Source of the DNA: Muriicola jejuensis
GTDB taxonomy: Bacteria; Bacteroidota; Bacteroidia; Flavobacteriales; Flavobacteriaceae
Length of the DNA stretch: 64,000 nt
Direction of reading: 5' to 3'
Assembly (NCBI RefSeq): GCF_010671595.1
Contig: NZ_JAABOP010000001.1
Coordinates: 248,001 to 312,000, forward strand
This document shows, in pieces, positions 36,333 through 44,347 of this stretch (position 1 is its first letter; each line of letters starts with the position of its first letter). Made by a program: the position numbers and the translations under genes. Under the pieces are notes generated by a model. That model had not been told where the DNA came from and did not search any database. It saw only the letters and a list, made by a program, of their open reading frames with translations.

Positions 36333-36363
36333 AAAAAAGCCGCTAACTCAGAGTAGCGGCTTT
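36333..36363 (-). terminator. Terminator of rpmB-rpmG-DUF4295
   Basis: Minus strand: AAAGCCGCTA pairs with TAGCGGCTTT around a loop, followed by TTTTTTA. It separates the small ribosomal genes from ftsY. Confidence 0.85.
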
Positions 36364-36383
36364 GGATGATATGAGATTGCTGA

Positions 36384-36536
36384 CTACTTTTTAGCCAGCC
36401 AGTCGTTTACCATTTCAGGGGACATTACGGATTCGACAAAGGTATAGGCACCACTTTTGGGCGACTTCACCATCTTGATCGCTTTTGTCAGTCTTTTGGA
36501 ACTCCCTTGCAGGGTTGCTACGGTCTTCTTAGCCAT
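36384..36536 (-). CDS. DUF4295 protein, 50 aa, probable Bacteroidota ribosomal protein
   Basis: 50 residues, MAKKTVATLQGSSKR to the C-terminus VNDWLAKK, very basic. It lies six bases after rpmG in the rpmB-rpmG-DUF4295-ftsY order that is conserved in this phylum. I recall it being described as a phylum-specific large-subunit ribosomal protein (bL38) in Flavobacterium johnsoniae; that is from memory. It is shorter than most gene-calling cut-offs. No RNA-binding motif can be seen beyond the Lys-rich composition. Confidence 0.82.
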   Translation of the reverse strand: MAKKTVATLQGSSKRLTKAIKMVKSPKSGAYTFVESVMSPEMVNDWLAKK

Positions 36537-36542
36537 GTCTTC

Positions 36543-36725
36543 TTACTTTATCTCTTTGTGAACGGTCATTCTTTTCAGAATGGGATTGAACTTCTTGATC
36601 TCCAGACGGTCCGGAGTATTCTTCTTGTTCTTGGTGGTGATGTACCTGGAAGTTCCGGGCATACCGGACTCCTTGTGCTCAGTGCACTCTAGGATCACCT
36701 GAACTCTGTTTCCTTTCTTGGCCAT
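36543..36725 (-). CDS. rpmG: Ribosomal protein bL33
   Basis: 60 residues, [21 protein letters not shown]...[31 protein letters not shown], the full L33 pattern. It has a single cysteine, so it is the zinc-free form. It lies 18 bases after rpmB and six before the DUF4295 gene. Confidence 0.97.
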   Translation of the reverse strand: MAKKGNRVQVILECTEHKESGMPGTSRYITTKNKKNTPDRLEIKKFNPILKRMTVHKEIK

Positions 36726-36743
36726 AGTATCCTGGTGTTGGGC

Positions 36744-36980
36744 TTATTTTATAGATCCGTTCTGACGGGCCTCCTTCAGCACGGCAGAAATTCCTTTTTT
36801 GTTGATGCTTTTAAGAGCCCTGGCAGAGACCTTCAGGGTAACCCATCGGTCTTCTTCCGGGATGTAGAACCTTTTCTTGGAAAGATTCACATCAAACCTT
36901 CTTTTGGTTTTGTTGATCGAAAAAGAAACGTTATTTCCGAACATTGCCTTCTTCCCGGTAATTTCACAAACTTTAGACAT
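36744..36980 (-). CDS. rpmB: Ribosomal protein bL28
   Basis: 78 residues starting MSKVCEITGKKAMFGNNVSFSINKTKRRFDVNL, with VTLKVSARALKSINKKG typical of L28. First gene of the small ribosomal operon, with a textbook promoter upstream (37014-37044). Starts directly after a 33-base leader. Confidence 0.97.
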   Translation of the reverse strand: MSKVCEITGKKAMFGNNVSFSINKTKRRFDVNLSKKRFYIPEEDRWVTLKVSARALKSINKKGISAVLKEARQNGSIK

Positions 36981-37013
36981 GCCGCTCTTCTTTACTTGAT
37001 TTTAATCAGGTGG

Positions 37014-37044
37014 CAAATTTACGTCATTTTCACGGAAGAGCAAA
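37014..37044 (-). promoter_or_regulatory. Consensus promoter of rpmB-rpmG-DUF4295
   Basis: Minus strand TTTG (37044-37041), exactly 19 bases, then TAAATTTG (37021-37014): a perfect match to the Bacteroidota housekeeping promoter TTTG-N19-TAnnTTTG. Confidence 0.85.
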
Positions 37045-37052
37045 AATCTTTC

Positions 37053-38300
37053 TCAGAATTTTAAAATTTCTTTCCGCAACATTTCCAGGGCCTTATGAAC
37101 CCCTTTCTGGACGATCCTCACCCGGTGGTTTCCCATGGAAAACGATTCGACCACAGTACCTTTCTCACTCGCCACGGCGATGAATACCGTTCCTACAGGG
37201 GCATCGGAATCTCCTTTTGTAGGGCCTGCATTTCCGGTGGTGGCGATCCCGAAATCCGATCCCATGATCTTCCGGACATTCTCAGCCATAACCGAAGCCA
37301 CTTCAGCACTGACCACGGAATGTTCCCTGATCAGTTGTTCACTTACCTTCAACAGGTCTGTCTTTGTTCGGGTGGCATAGGTAACCATCCCCCCGACGAA
37401 GTAGGCAGAAGCCCCGGGTACCGAGGTGATCTGTTCAGCGATCCTTCCCCCTGTAAAACTCTCTGCTGTAGCCATGGTCATCTGCCTCGAGGTCAGTAAT
37501 TGGCCCACTACGGCTTCCAGGGTGCCTGCATCCTCTTCCCCCGAGATGATATCCCCTATGGTAGCGTACAGCTTTTCAGACACCTCCCGGATCCCATTCT
37601 CCAGCACGGCCTTGTCTGCCCCCTTGGCCGTAAGCCGCAGCCGGACCTTTCCCAGGTTTGGAAGGTAGGCCATTTTGATGAAGGGCGGGAGGGAATCCTC
37701 AATGTCCGAGATACGCTCAGCTATCGCACTTTCCCCCAGGCCATAAGTCATCAGGGTCTTGTGGAGGATGTAAGGCCGACTAAAACGGGATACGATGGCC
37801 GGAAGCACGTGTTTTGTTAAGAGTTCCTTCATCTCAAAAGGCACTCCCGGAAGGGAAATAAAGACCCTGTCTCGGTGTTCAAACCACATGCCCGGGGCCG
37901 TTCCATGGGCATTGGGCAGTACTCTGGCCTTAGTTGGAACCATAGCCTGCCTGCGGTTCACTTCAGAGATGGGGGTGGAGATATAGGTCTTGAACAGGTA
38001 TTCAATGTTTTTGAGCACATCGGGGTCCTGTACCAGGGAATCCTCAAAGTATTCACATAGGGTAAGCTTGGTGATATCGTCCTTGGTAGGCCCCAGCCCT
38101 CCGGTCATTAGGATGATCTGTGCTCTGGAGGAAGCCTCCTCCAGAGCTTTCAGGATATGGTCCCTGTCGTCCTGTACAGAGGTGATCTGGAATACGGAGA
38201 TCCCTATTTTATTGAGTTCCGAGGCAATAAATGCAGAATTGGTGTCGACGATCTGCCCGATAAGGATTTCATCGCCTATCGTAATGATCTCCGCATGCAT
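37053..38300 (-). CDS. cinA: CinA family protein (NMN amidohydrolase/ADP-ribose-type)
   Basis: 415 residues. The N-terminal molybdenum-cofactor-like domain starts AEIITIGDEILIGQIVDTNSAFIASEL with GGLGPTKDDITK, and the C-terminal PncC-type domain has ATAESFTGGRIAEQITSVPGASAYFVGG and ATTGNAGP. CinA-type proteins recycle nicotinamide mononucleotide and clean up ADP-ribose; the competence name is historical. It follows the Hpt gene with a one-base overlap. Confidence 0.95.
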   Translation of the reverse strand: MHAEIITIGDEILIGQIVDTNSAFIASELNKIGISVFQITSVQDDRDHILKALEEASSRAQIILMTGGLGPTKDDITKLTLCEYFEDSLVQDPDVLKNIEYLFKTYISTPISEVNRRQAMVPTKARVLPNAHGTAPGMWFEHRDRVFISLPGVPFEMKELLTKHVLPAIVSRFSRPYILHKTLMTYGLGESAIAERISDIEDSLPPFIKMAYLPNLGKVRLRLTAKGADKAVLENGIREVSEKLYATIGDIISGEEDAGTLEAVVGQLLTSRQMTMATAESFTGGRIAEQITSVPGASAYFVGGMVTYATRTKTDLLKVSEQLIREHSVVSAEVASVMAENVRKIMGSDFGIATTGNAGPTKGDSDAPVGTVFIAVASEKGTVVESFSMGNHRVRIVQKGVHKALEMLRKEILKF

Positions 38301-38638
38301 TATACATCAAAATCTTTGTGCAGCTCCGAAATGACCTGATGGATGTCCTTTTTGAGGGCGGGAAATTTCTCTTTGATCCGATCCATGTTGGCTTCGTCCT
38401 TTCCGAGGGTCTCTATCTCCAGGGCGATCGCCCTGGTCTGTTCCATCCCCAGTATATCCACATTCGGTTTGATCTTGTGGGCAAGTTGGTAGACATTCTC
38501 GTAATCCCCGCTTTCAATGGCTTTCTCCAGGTCCTCGAGGTCCTGGGGTACTTCCTCCAAAAACACAGTCACCACAGAGAGGACGAAATCATCATCTCCC
38601 TCCGCCATCTCATTCAATTTATCCAGGCTGTAGATCAT
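38300..38638 (-). CDS. Histidine phosphotransfer (Hpt) domain protein
   Basis: 112 residues, a complete Hpt four-helix bundle. The phosphorylated histidine is His54 in QLAHKIKPNVDILG, with the usual following Lys and hydrophobic pattern. It relays phosphate between a hybrid sensor kinase and a response regulator. No kinase or regulator is adjacent: it is tucked between a FAH-fold gene (stop one base earlier) and cinA, so its partners are elsewhere. Confidence 0.9.
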   Translation of the reverse strand: MIYSLDKLNEMAEGDDDFVLSVVTVFLEEVPQDLEDLEKAIESGDYENVYQLAHKIKPNVDILGMEQTRAIALEIETLGKDEANMDRIKEKFPALKKDIHQVISELHKDFDV

Positions 38639-39250
38639 CTACCTAATTTTTAAACGAAACATTTCCGTCCCTTCCAATCTGCCGGAAAGGTAATCATTTG
38701 GACTTACTTTGCCAACTCCCGCAGGCGTTCCGGTAAAGAGAATATCCCCCTTTTTTAAGGTGAAAAATCTAGAGACATACCCAATAAGTTCGTCTATGGG
38801 CCACAACATTTCTGCGGTATGTCCTTGCTGTACCAGCTTCCCGTTCAGCGACAGGTCGAAGTGGAGGTCCCTCAGGTCACCGAGCTCCTTTTTGTCTATC
38901 CATTTACCGATGACGGCAGCTCCGTCAAAACCTTTGGCCTTCTCCCAGGGAAGTCCTTTTTCCTTGAGTCTGGCCTGGAGGTCACGGGCGGTAAAGTCGA
39001 TGCCCAACCCAATATCATCGTAATACTTATGGGCAAATCTCGGATCGATGTGTTTCCCGACCTTTTTAATCCTGACGAGTACCTCCACTTCGTAATGCAC
39101 ATCCTGAGTAAATTCGGGGATATAGAAATCCTGTTCCTTGGGGAGTACCGCAGAATCTGGTTTTATGAAAACAACCGGGTCTGACGGCCTTTCATTGGCC
39201 AACTCTTTGATGTGCTCGGCGTAATTACGCCCTATACAGACGAGTTTCAT
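38639..39250 (-). CDS. Fumarylacetoacetate hydrolase family protein
   Basis: 203 residues from the ATG at 39250 (MKLVCIGRNYAEHIKEL); an upstream in-frame ATG is rejected as it cuts into the exonuclease gene. Metal ligands of the FAH fold are in YEVEVLVRI (E-x-E) and GIDFTARDLQ (Asp), and TGTPAGVGKVSPNDYL is the signature. Small FAH-fold proteins act as oxaloacetate tautomerases or acylpyruvate hydrolases; oxaloacetate decarboxylase/tautomerase is likely for this length. Compact gene row with Hpt and cinA. Confidence 0.9.
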   Translation of the reverse strand: MKLVCIGRNYAEHIKELANERPSDPVVFIKPDSAVLPKEQDFYIPEFTQDVHYEVEVLVRIKKVGKHIDPRFAHKYYDDIGLGIDFTARDLQARLKEKGLPWEKAKGFDGAAVIGKWIDKKELGDLRDLHFDLSLNGKLVQQGHTAEMLWPIDELIGYVSRFFTLKKGDILFTGTPAGVGKVSPNDYLSGRLEGTEMFRLKIR

Positions 39251-39264
39251 ATCCGGGAGATTCT

Positions 39265-40041
39265 CTAGGAGAGCTTGTTGTTGAGTTTGCGCAATTTGAT
39301 CTGGGTAAGCACTTTTTTGGTGTAGAGCGGGAAATCCGCATTGAGGATCCACCCGAAATACCCGGGCTCCTCTTCCAGTACCTCCAATACTTTCTTCCCC
39401 TTGTGTTTCCCGAAGGTGAAGACCTCTTCCTCCTCTTCGTCATAGCCTATGAACCCCGCAAAATCAGCGCTCTGCCGATAGGTGGAGAAGTCGGCCAGCT
39501 TCTTTACATCATTTTCCAGGTCGGGATAGCGCTCCAATTGAGCCAGCAGCACTTCGTAGGTGGCTTCGGTGTCTGCCTTGGCACCATGTGCCCCTACCAG
39601 GTCCTTGTCGCAATAGAATTTATAGGCCGCAGAAAGAGTGCGCTGCTCCATTTTATGGAAAATGGTCTGCACGTCAACCGATACCATATTCTTCATGTCG
39701 AAATCGACTCCCGCCCTCAGCATCTCTTCGGCCAGGAGGGGAATATCAAAGCGGTCCGAATTAAAACCGGCGAGGTCGCTGCCTTTGATGAACTGATAGA
39801 TCTCCTTTGAAAGGGCCGAAAAGGTAGGGGCATTCGCCACCGTCTCATTGGAAATTCCGTGGATGGCTACAACAGCTTCCGGGATCTCACATTCGGGGTT
39901 CACCAGCCAGGTACGCTGCTCCTTGCTGCCATCCGGCTTTATCTTCAGGATGGATATCTCGACGATTCGGTCCTTGGCCACATTCGTTCCCGTGGTCTCG
40001 AGATCGAAGAAACAAATGGGTTTATTGAGGTTCAATTTCAT
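39265..40041 (-). CDS. DnaQ-like 3'-5' exonuclease with C-terminal X-T domain
   Basis: 258 residues. DEDDh motifs: Asp and Glu in FFDLETTGT, Asp in FNSDRFDIPLL, and His/Asp in HGAKADTEATYEVL. After the nuclease (about 1-180) a second small domain (FTFGKHKGKKVLEVLEEEPGYFGWILNADFPLYTKK) is the exonuclease X-T C-terminal type. It may proofread or trim ends as a polymerase III epsilon relative, but it is a separate gene, not the replicative subunit with certainty. It is 14 bases before the FAH gene. Confidence 0.92.
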   Translation of the reverse strand: MKLNLNKPICFFDLETTGTNVAKDRIVEISILKIKPDGSKEQRTWLVNPECEIPEAVVAIHGISNETVANAPTFSALSKEIYQFIKGSDLAGFNSDRFDIPLLAEEMLRAGVDFDMKNMVSVDVQTIFHKMEQRTLSAAYKFYCDKDLVGAHGAKADTEATYEVLLAQLERYPDLENDVKKLADFSTYRQSADFAGFIGYDEEEEEVFTFGKHKGKKVLEVLEEEPGYFGWILNADFPLYTKKVLTQIKLRKLNNKLS

Positions 40042-40093
40042 TTTGTGCTGTTAAAAGGGTTCGGAGATTGGCTATCCGATCGGTCTAACCGGC

Positions 40094-41452
40094 TCAGATC
40101 TCCCGGTCCATGTCCCAATTCTCCAGGTATTCTGCCACCGCCTTGACGAACATACCGCCCAGAGCACCGTTCACTACGCGGTGATCATAGCTGTGGGAGA
40201 GGAACATCTTGCTGCGGATCCCGATAAAGTCACCCTCCTCGGTTTCGATCACAGAAGGCATCTTACGGATGGCACCCAGGGCCAGTATCCCAACCTGGGG
40301 CTGGTTTATAATGGGAGTGCCAAAGACACTGCCGAATGTACCTACGTTGGTCACGGTATACGTACCTTCTTTGATCTCATCGGGTTTGAGGGCGTTGTTC
40401 CTTGCCCTGTTAGCCAGGTCGTTCACCACCTTGGCCATCCCGACCAGGTTGAGCTGGTCTGCATTCTTGATCACGGGAACGATCAGGTTCCCGTCAGGAA
40501 GGGCCGCCGCCATCCCTATATTGATGTTCTTCTTTTTGATGACCGTATCCCCGTCTACGGAAATATTCACCATGGGGTATTTTTTCAGGGCCTTGGCCAC
40601 CGCTTCCATAAAGATAGGAGTAAAGGTCAGTTTCTCCCCTTCCCTTTTTTCAAAGGCATCCTTGACCTTGTTGCGCCACTTGACCACGTTGGTGACATCC
40701 ACCTCTATAAAACTCTGGACATGGGCAGAGGTAGCCACACTTTCCACCATGTGATGGGCGATGAGTTTTCCCATACGCGTCATGGGGATAACCTCGTCGG
40801 CTCCGGTAACCTGGGCGGTGGTGACCTTATGAGGCGCTTCGGCAGCCTTGGCAGGTGCCTTCTCAGCAACCGGTTCGGCCTTGGGCTGTGCTTCCCTGAC
40901 CTCAGTCTTCCTTTCATCGCCATTCTTGCGGGATTCTACATAGGCAAGGATGTCGTTCTTCGTCACCCTGCCTTCCAGGCCCGTTCCTGCGATGGCGTCC
41001 AGCTCCTCCTGGGAGATGGATTCCTGCTTTGCGATATTCCTTACCAGTGGAGAATAGAATCGCTCTGATCCGGATTGCACCGCAGGAGCGGCAGAGACCG
41101 TTTCCCTGGCACGGCTCAGGTGTTCCTCGATCTCAGTACTCACGGCCTCGGATACTTCTTCCTCCTTCGGTTTCACCTCCACTTCAGGAGTGGAAGCGGG
41201 TTCGCCCTTTGAATCGGTCTCGATGACAGCCACCACTTCACCTACCTTGATCACGTCATCCACCCCAAACCTTTTTTCTACAAGGACCCCTTCCACCTCG
41301 CTGGGGACCTCGGAATCTACTTTATCCGTGGCGATCTCGAATACCGCCTCGTCCAACTCTACCGTATCCCCTACTTCCTTGAGCCAGGATGTTAGGGTGG
41401 CTTCCGCTACGCTTTCCCCCATCTGAGGGAGTTTCAATTCGAACTTTGACAT
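40094..41452 (-). CDS. 2-oxo acid dehydrogenase E2 (dihydrolipoyl acyltransferase)
   Basis: 452 residues. The lipoyl domain (1-76) has the swinging-arm Lys44 in ATDKVDSEV; an Ala/Pro/Glu-rich linker follows; the E3-binding domain is RNIAKQESISQEELDAIAGTGLEGRVTKNDI (about 135-170); the catalytic domain ends with SHSYDHRVVNGALGGMF (His/Asp). It is most like the branched-chain/2-oxoacid type rather than the pyruvate E2. No E1 or E3 gene is adjacent. A promoter lies upstream (41482-41497). Confidence 0.9.
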   Translation of the reverse strand: MSKFELKLPQMGESVAEATLTSWLKEVGDTVELDEAVFEIATDKVDSEVPSEVEGVLVEKRFGVDDVIKVGEVVAVIETDSKGEPASTPEVEVKPKEEEVSEAVSTEIEEHLSRARETVSAAPAVQSGSERFYSPLVRNIAKQESISQEELDAIAGTGLEGRVTKNDILAYVESRKNGDERKTEVREAQPKAEPVAEKAPAKAAEAPHKVTTAQVTGADEVIPMTRMGKLIAHHMVESVATSAHVQSFIEVDVTNVVKWRNKVKDAFEKREGEKLTFTPIFMEAVAKALKKYPMVNISVDGDTVIKKKNINIGMAAALPDGNLIVPVIKNADQLNLVGMAKVVNDLANRARNNALKPDEIKEGTYTVTNVGTFGSVFGTPIINQPQVGILALGAIRKMPSVIETEEGDFIGIRSKMFLSHSYDHRVVNGALGGMFVKAVAEYLENWDMDREI

Positions 41453-41481
41453 ATTCTTAGTAAGGGCCTTGTTAGGTTTGA

Positions 41482-41497
41482 TATTTTTGCAAAAATA
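41482..41497 (-). promoter_or_regulatory. E2 gene -7 box inside a 16-bp palindrome
   Basis: TATTTTTGCAAAAATA is perfectly symmetric. Each strand therefore carries TATTTTTG, an exact TAnnTTTG; the minus-strand copy (41497-41490) suits the E2 gene, 37 bases before its ATG. The opposite-strand copy may be coincidental or make the element bidirectional. Confidence 0.5.
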
Positions 41498-41536
41498 ATA
41501 ATTTTTCGGTCGGATTTTTATATTTTCCCTATTCTG

Positions 41537-42157
41537 TCAATCTGCTTTAAGGGAGGTCTCAAAAGGAATCCTGTGAAGGATACTCCTTCCCAGGGTGATC
41601 TCATCAGCGTATTCCAGCTCGTCACCTACGGCAATTCCCCTGGCAATCGTAGAGGTCTTCACACCCTCATCCTGTATCTGCCTGTAGATATAAAAGTTGG
41701 TCGTATCCCCTTCCATGGTTGAGCTCATGGCGAAGATGAGTTCCCTCACCTCGCCGCTTTTCACCTTTTCCACAAGGGAACGAATGGTGAGGTCCTGTGG
41801 GCCGATCCCTTCCATAGGGGAGATCTTGCCTCCCAGCACATGGTACAACCCGTTGTACTGGCTAGTATTCTCAATGGCCATCACATCCCGAATGTCTTCC
41901 ACAACGCAGATCAGACCGTTGTCCCTCTTGGGGTTGGAGCAGATCTCACACAGGCTGAGATCGGAGATATTATGGCAATTCCTGCAGAATTTGATCTCTT
42001 CCCTCAGGGTATTCAATGCATGGGTGAGCCTTCCGGTCTGGGAGGCGGGTTGTTTGAGGAGGTGTAGCACCAGCCTCAGCGCCGTGCGCTTGCCCACCCC
42101 GGGCAGCTGGGACATTTCATAGACCGCGTTCTCAAGGAGTTTTGACGAAAATTCCAT
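41537..42157 (-). CDS. recR: Recombination protein RecR
   Basis: 206 residues. Helix-hairpin-helix start [20 protein letters not shown], zinc finger CRNC...CEIC (Cys ligands), and a Toprim domain with [39 protein letters not shown]. Works with RecF and RecO in gap repair. A -7 box five bases from the ATG suggests an almost leaderless transcript. Divergent from the symporter gene. Confidence 0.97.
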   Translation of the reverse strand: MEFSSKLLENAVYEMSQLPGVGKRTALRLVLHLLKQPASQTGRLTHALNTLREEIKFCRNCHNISDLSLCEICSNPKRDNGLICVVEDIRDVMAIENTSQYNGLYHVLGGKISPMEGIGPQDLTIRSLVEKVKSGEVRELIFAMSSTMEGDTTNFYIYRQIQDEGVKTSTIARGIAVGDELEYADEITLGRSILHRIPFETSLKAD

Positions 42158-42162
42158 ACGGA

Positions 42163-42170
42163 CAAAATTA
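42163..42170 (-). promoter_or_regulatory. recR -7 box next to the start codon
   Basis: Minus strand TAATTTTG (exact TAnnTTTG) ends five bases before the recR ATG at 42157. No TTTG at -33. Confidence 0.45.
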
Positions 42171-42215
42171 CGTACTATTTTTACTTTTTGTACTTTGGGC
42201 CGGAAATTAATTCGA

Positions 42216-43676
42216 ATGGATGCCTCCCGTATTCTGCTGCTGATCGGCGCGTATTTCCTGGTCCTGATCGTGATCTCCTACATTACCGGACGCAATGATT
42301 CCAATGCCGATTTTTTTCGGGCCGGGAACAAGTCGCCCTGGTTCGTAGTCGCTTTCGGGATGATAGGTGCCTCCCTCTCCGGGGTCACGTTTATTTCCGT
42401 TCCGGGCTGGGTAGAAGCTTCTGAATTCAGCTATATGCAGGTGGTCCTGGGCTATCTGGTGGGTTACTTTGTCATCGCCTTTGTCCTTCTGCCCATTTAC
42501 TACAGGCTGAATGTTACCTCCATTTACGAATACCTCCAAGGCAGATTTGGGATAGTGAGCTATAAGGTAGGGGCCATTTCTTTCTTTGTGTCCCGGGTTC
42601 TGGGCGCTTCTTTTCGCCTGTTTCTGGTTGCCATCGTTTTACAGCAGTTCGTCTTCGACGCCTGGGGAATTCCCTTCGAACTCACCGTGGTCATATCCAT
42701 CCTGCTCATCTGGATCTACACCTTCCGTGGCGGGATCAAGACCATCGTCTGGACGGATACCCTGCAAACCCTGTTCATGTTACTGTCTGTAGGGCTTTCC
42801 ATTTACTTTATCAACGAAAAACTGGGGTGGGGCTTTTCTGAATTCCTGAATTCCGATGAACTGAAGGAATACAGTAAGGTCTTTTTTACGGACGACTTCA
42901 ATCAAAAGAACCACTTCGTAAAATCCTTTCTCGGGGGGATGTTCATCACCATTTGTATGACCGGACTAGATCAGGACATGATGCAAAAGAACCTCACCTG
43001 TAAATCCCTGGGAGACGCACAAAAGAACATGGTAACCTTCAGTATCATCCTGATCGTTGTCAACTTCGTTTTTCTCTTGCTTGGGGCCCTTTTATTCATC
43101 TATGCAAATCGCTACGGAGTGGCCCTTCCCCTGATGGACGGGGAGCCCAAGTCGGATCTGTTGTTTCCCGAGATCGCCCTAAACAGCGGACTGGGAAGCT
43201 TGGTGGCCTCTACCTTTATCCTGGGCCTGATCGCCGCCGCTTACAGCAGTGCAGACAGCGCCCTTACTTCCCTGACCACCTCCTTTTGCGTTGATTTTCT
43301 GGGGATAGAAAAAAGAGAAGTCAGTCTCCAAAAAAGCCTTCGCAAAAAAGTACATGTTGGGATGAGCCTGCTCCTGATCCTGGTAGTGATCAGCTTTAAG
43401 TACCTGCTAGACCGGAATGTCATAGACGGACTCCTCACGGTGGCCACCTATACCTACGGGCCCTTACTGGGTCTCTTTGCCTTCGGAATCTTTACCAAAT
43501 ACCAGATATACGACCGGATGGTCTGGGTAGTCGCCCTCTCCTGCGTCCTGGTCATCATCGGGCTTTCCTATCTGCCGGCAGATGTGCTCGGGGGCTACCA
43601 GATCGGGTATGAACTCCTCCCGATCAATGGACTCATCACTTTCCTGGGGCTGTGGTTGATCCGGAAACGGGTCTGA
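42216..43676 (+). CDS. Sodium:solute symporter (SSS family)
   Basis: 486 residues from the ATG at 42216; a TTG seven codons earlier is rejected. About thirteen transmembrane helices with the SSS landmarks [68 protein letters not shown] and [15 protein letters not shown]. It couples solute uptake to Na+; the solute is unknown, and NIS/PutP-like annotations would be over-precise. Its stop lies seven bases from the stop of the facing gene, with no terminator between. Confidence 0.9.
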   Translation: MDASRILLLIGAYFLVLIVISYITGRNDSNADFFRAGNKSPWFVVAFGMIGASLSGVTFISVPGWVEASEFSYMQVVLGYLVGYFVIAFVLLPIYYRLNVTSIYEYLQGRFGIVSYKVGAISFFVSRVLGASFRLFLVAIVLQQFVFDAWGIPFELTVVISILLIWIYTFRGGIKTIVWTDTLQTLFMLLSVGLSIYFINEKLGWGFSEFLNSDELKEYSKVFFTDDFNQKNHFVKSFLGGMFITICMTGLDQDMMQKNLTCKSLGDAQKNMVTFSIILIVVNFVFLLLGALLFIYANRYGVALPLMDGEPKSDLLFPEIALNSGLGSLVASTFILGLIAAAYSSADSALTSLTTSFCVDFLGIEKREVSLQKSLRKKVHVGMSLLLILVVISFKYLLDRNVIDGLLTVATYTYGPLLGLFAFGIFTKYQIYDRMVWVVALSCVLVIIGLSYLPADVLGGYQIGYELLPINGLITFLGLWLIRKRV

Positions 43677-43683
43677 CCATCCC

Positions 43684-44046
43684 TTACCGGTATTGCCCAA
43701 TGGAAAGCATGACGAGCGTACAGGCAACCTCTACTTCGATATCGGCTTCTTCGAGCAGATCATAGAATTCTGGATTCTCGGTCCCTGGATTAAAGATGAC
43801 CCTTCTGGGTTTAAGGTCGAGGATCGTCTGGTAGAAGGGCCGCTGCCTATCGGGGTTCATGTAGAGCGTGATGGTGTCGACGTCCTCAAACGATTCACAG
43901 GAAGTCCTGATGTGCACACCGGCCACATGGCCTTCCCTCATCCCAAAGGCCAGGACCTCCTCCCCTGCTTCCACCAATCTTTTTATAGCCACATGGCTGT
44001 ACCTGTAGGGTTTTAAGGAGGCTCCGAATACCAGGGTCTTACTCAT
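43684..44046 (-). CDS. CoA-binding (YccU-like) protein
   Basis: 120 residues, a single Rossmann CoA-binding domain: MSKTLVFGASLKPYRYSHVAIKRLVEAGEEVLAFG, then VDTITLYMNPDRQRPFYQTILDLKPRRVIFNPGTENPEFYDLLEEADIEV. Small cytoplasmic proteins of this type bind CoA or nucleotides; physiological role unknown. It is covered head to tail by the run-off of the facing symporter transcript if that one ends at the 44185 terminator. A -7 box is at 44160-44153. Confidence 0.9.
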   Translation of the reverse strand: MSKTLVFGASLKPYRYSHVAIKRLVEAGEEVLAFGMREGHVAGVHIRTSCESFEDVDTITLYMNPDRQRPFYQTILDLKPRRVIFNPGTENPEFYDLLEEADIEVEVACTLVMLSIGQYR

Positions 44047-44152
44047 ATCCTTTGTTCGCTGTTAAAGTGTGTTAAGAACTGTAACGTATGGGTCGGACTT
44101 CCGTCTTTTACAAAAAGCTCATTCATTGGGAGGCTGTATTTTCAAAGTTAAT

Positions 44153-44160
44153 GGTTAGTG
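44153..44160 (-). promoter_or_regulatory. -7 box of the CoA-binding gene
   Basis: Minus strand TAACTTTG, exact TAnnTTTG; leader of about 100 bases to the ATG at 44046. Confidence 0.4.
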
Positions 44161-44184
44161 TTTAGTGCGGCATACCAATGATAG

Positions 44185-44217
44185 AAACCCCGGTCCTGCA
44201 CCGGGGTTTTGTTTTTT
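44185..44217 (+). terminator. Orphan plus-strand terminator
   Basis: AAACCCCGGT pairs with ACCGGGGTTT around CCTGC, followed by TTTTGTTTTTT. The nearest upstream plus-strand gene is the symporter, 508 bases away and across the opposing CoA-binding gene. Confidence 0.8.
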
Positions 44218-44347
44218 CATTCGGACTCTTTCCCCTTATAAAAATCTGTTTCGAATCGTTAAAATTCACCTTCATCCGTTACAAATATCAGGAATAGGCG
44301 TCTTACTTGTATCATCAATCAGTCAATCAATCAATTAATCAACAGTC

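Larger units (their letters stand above)
44047..44347. other. 301-base gap before the barrel gene
   Basis: Holds the -7 box of the CoA-binding gene (44160-44153), an orphan plus-strand terminator (44185-44217), and a leader for the barrel gene ending in a TCAA-type tract (44314-44343: repeated TCAA/TTAA units without structure). No ORF, tRNA or clear plus-strand promoter seen. Confidence 0.6.

Noticed and set aside
40181-41068. 295-codon open frame on the plus strand
   Set aside because: Antisense to the E2 gene, which has clear lipoyl, E3-binding and catalytic domains; composition typical of a shadow.
44314-44343. TCAA tandem repeat before the barrel gene
   Set aside because: Low-complexity unstructured leader, common before Bacteroidota start codons; not a CRISPR or protein site by itself.
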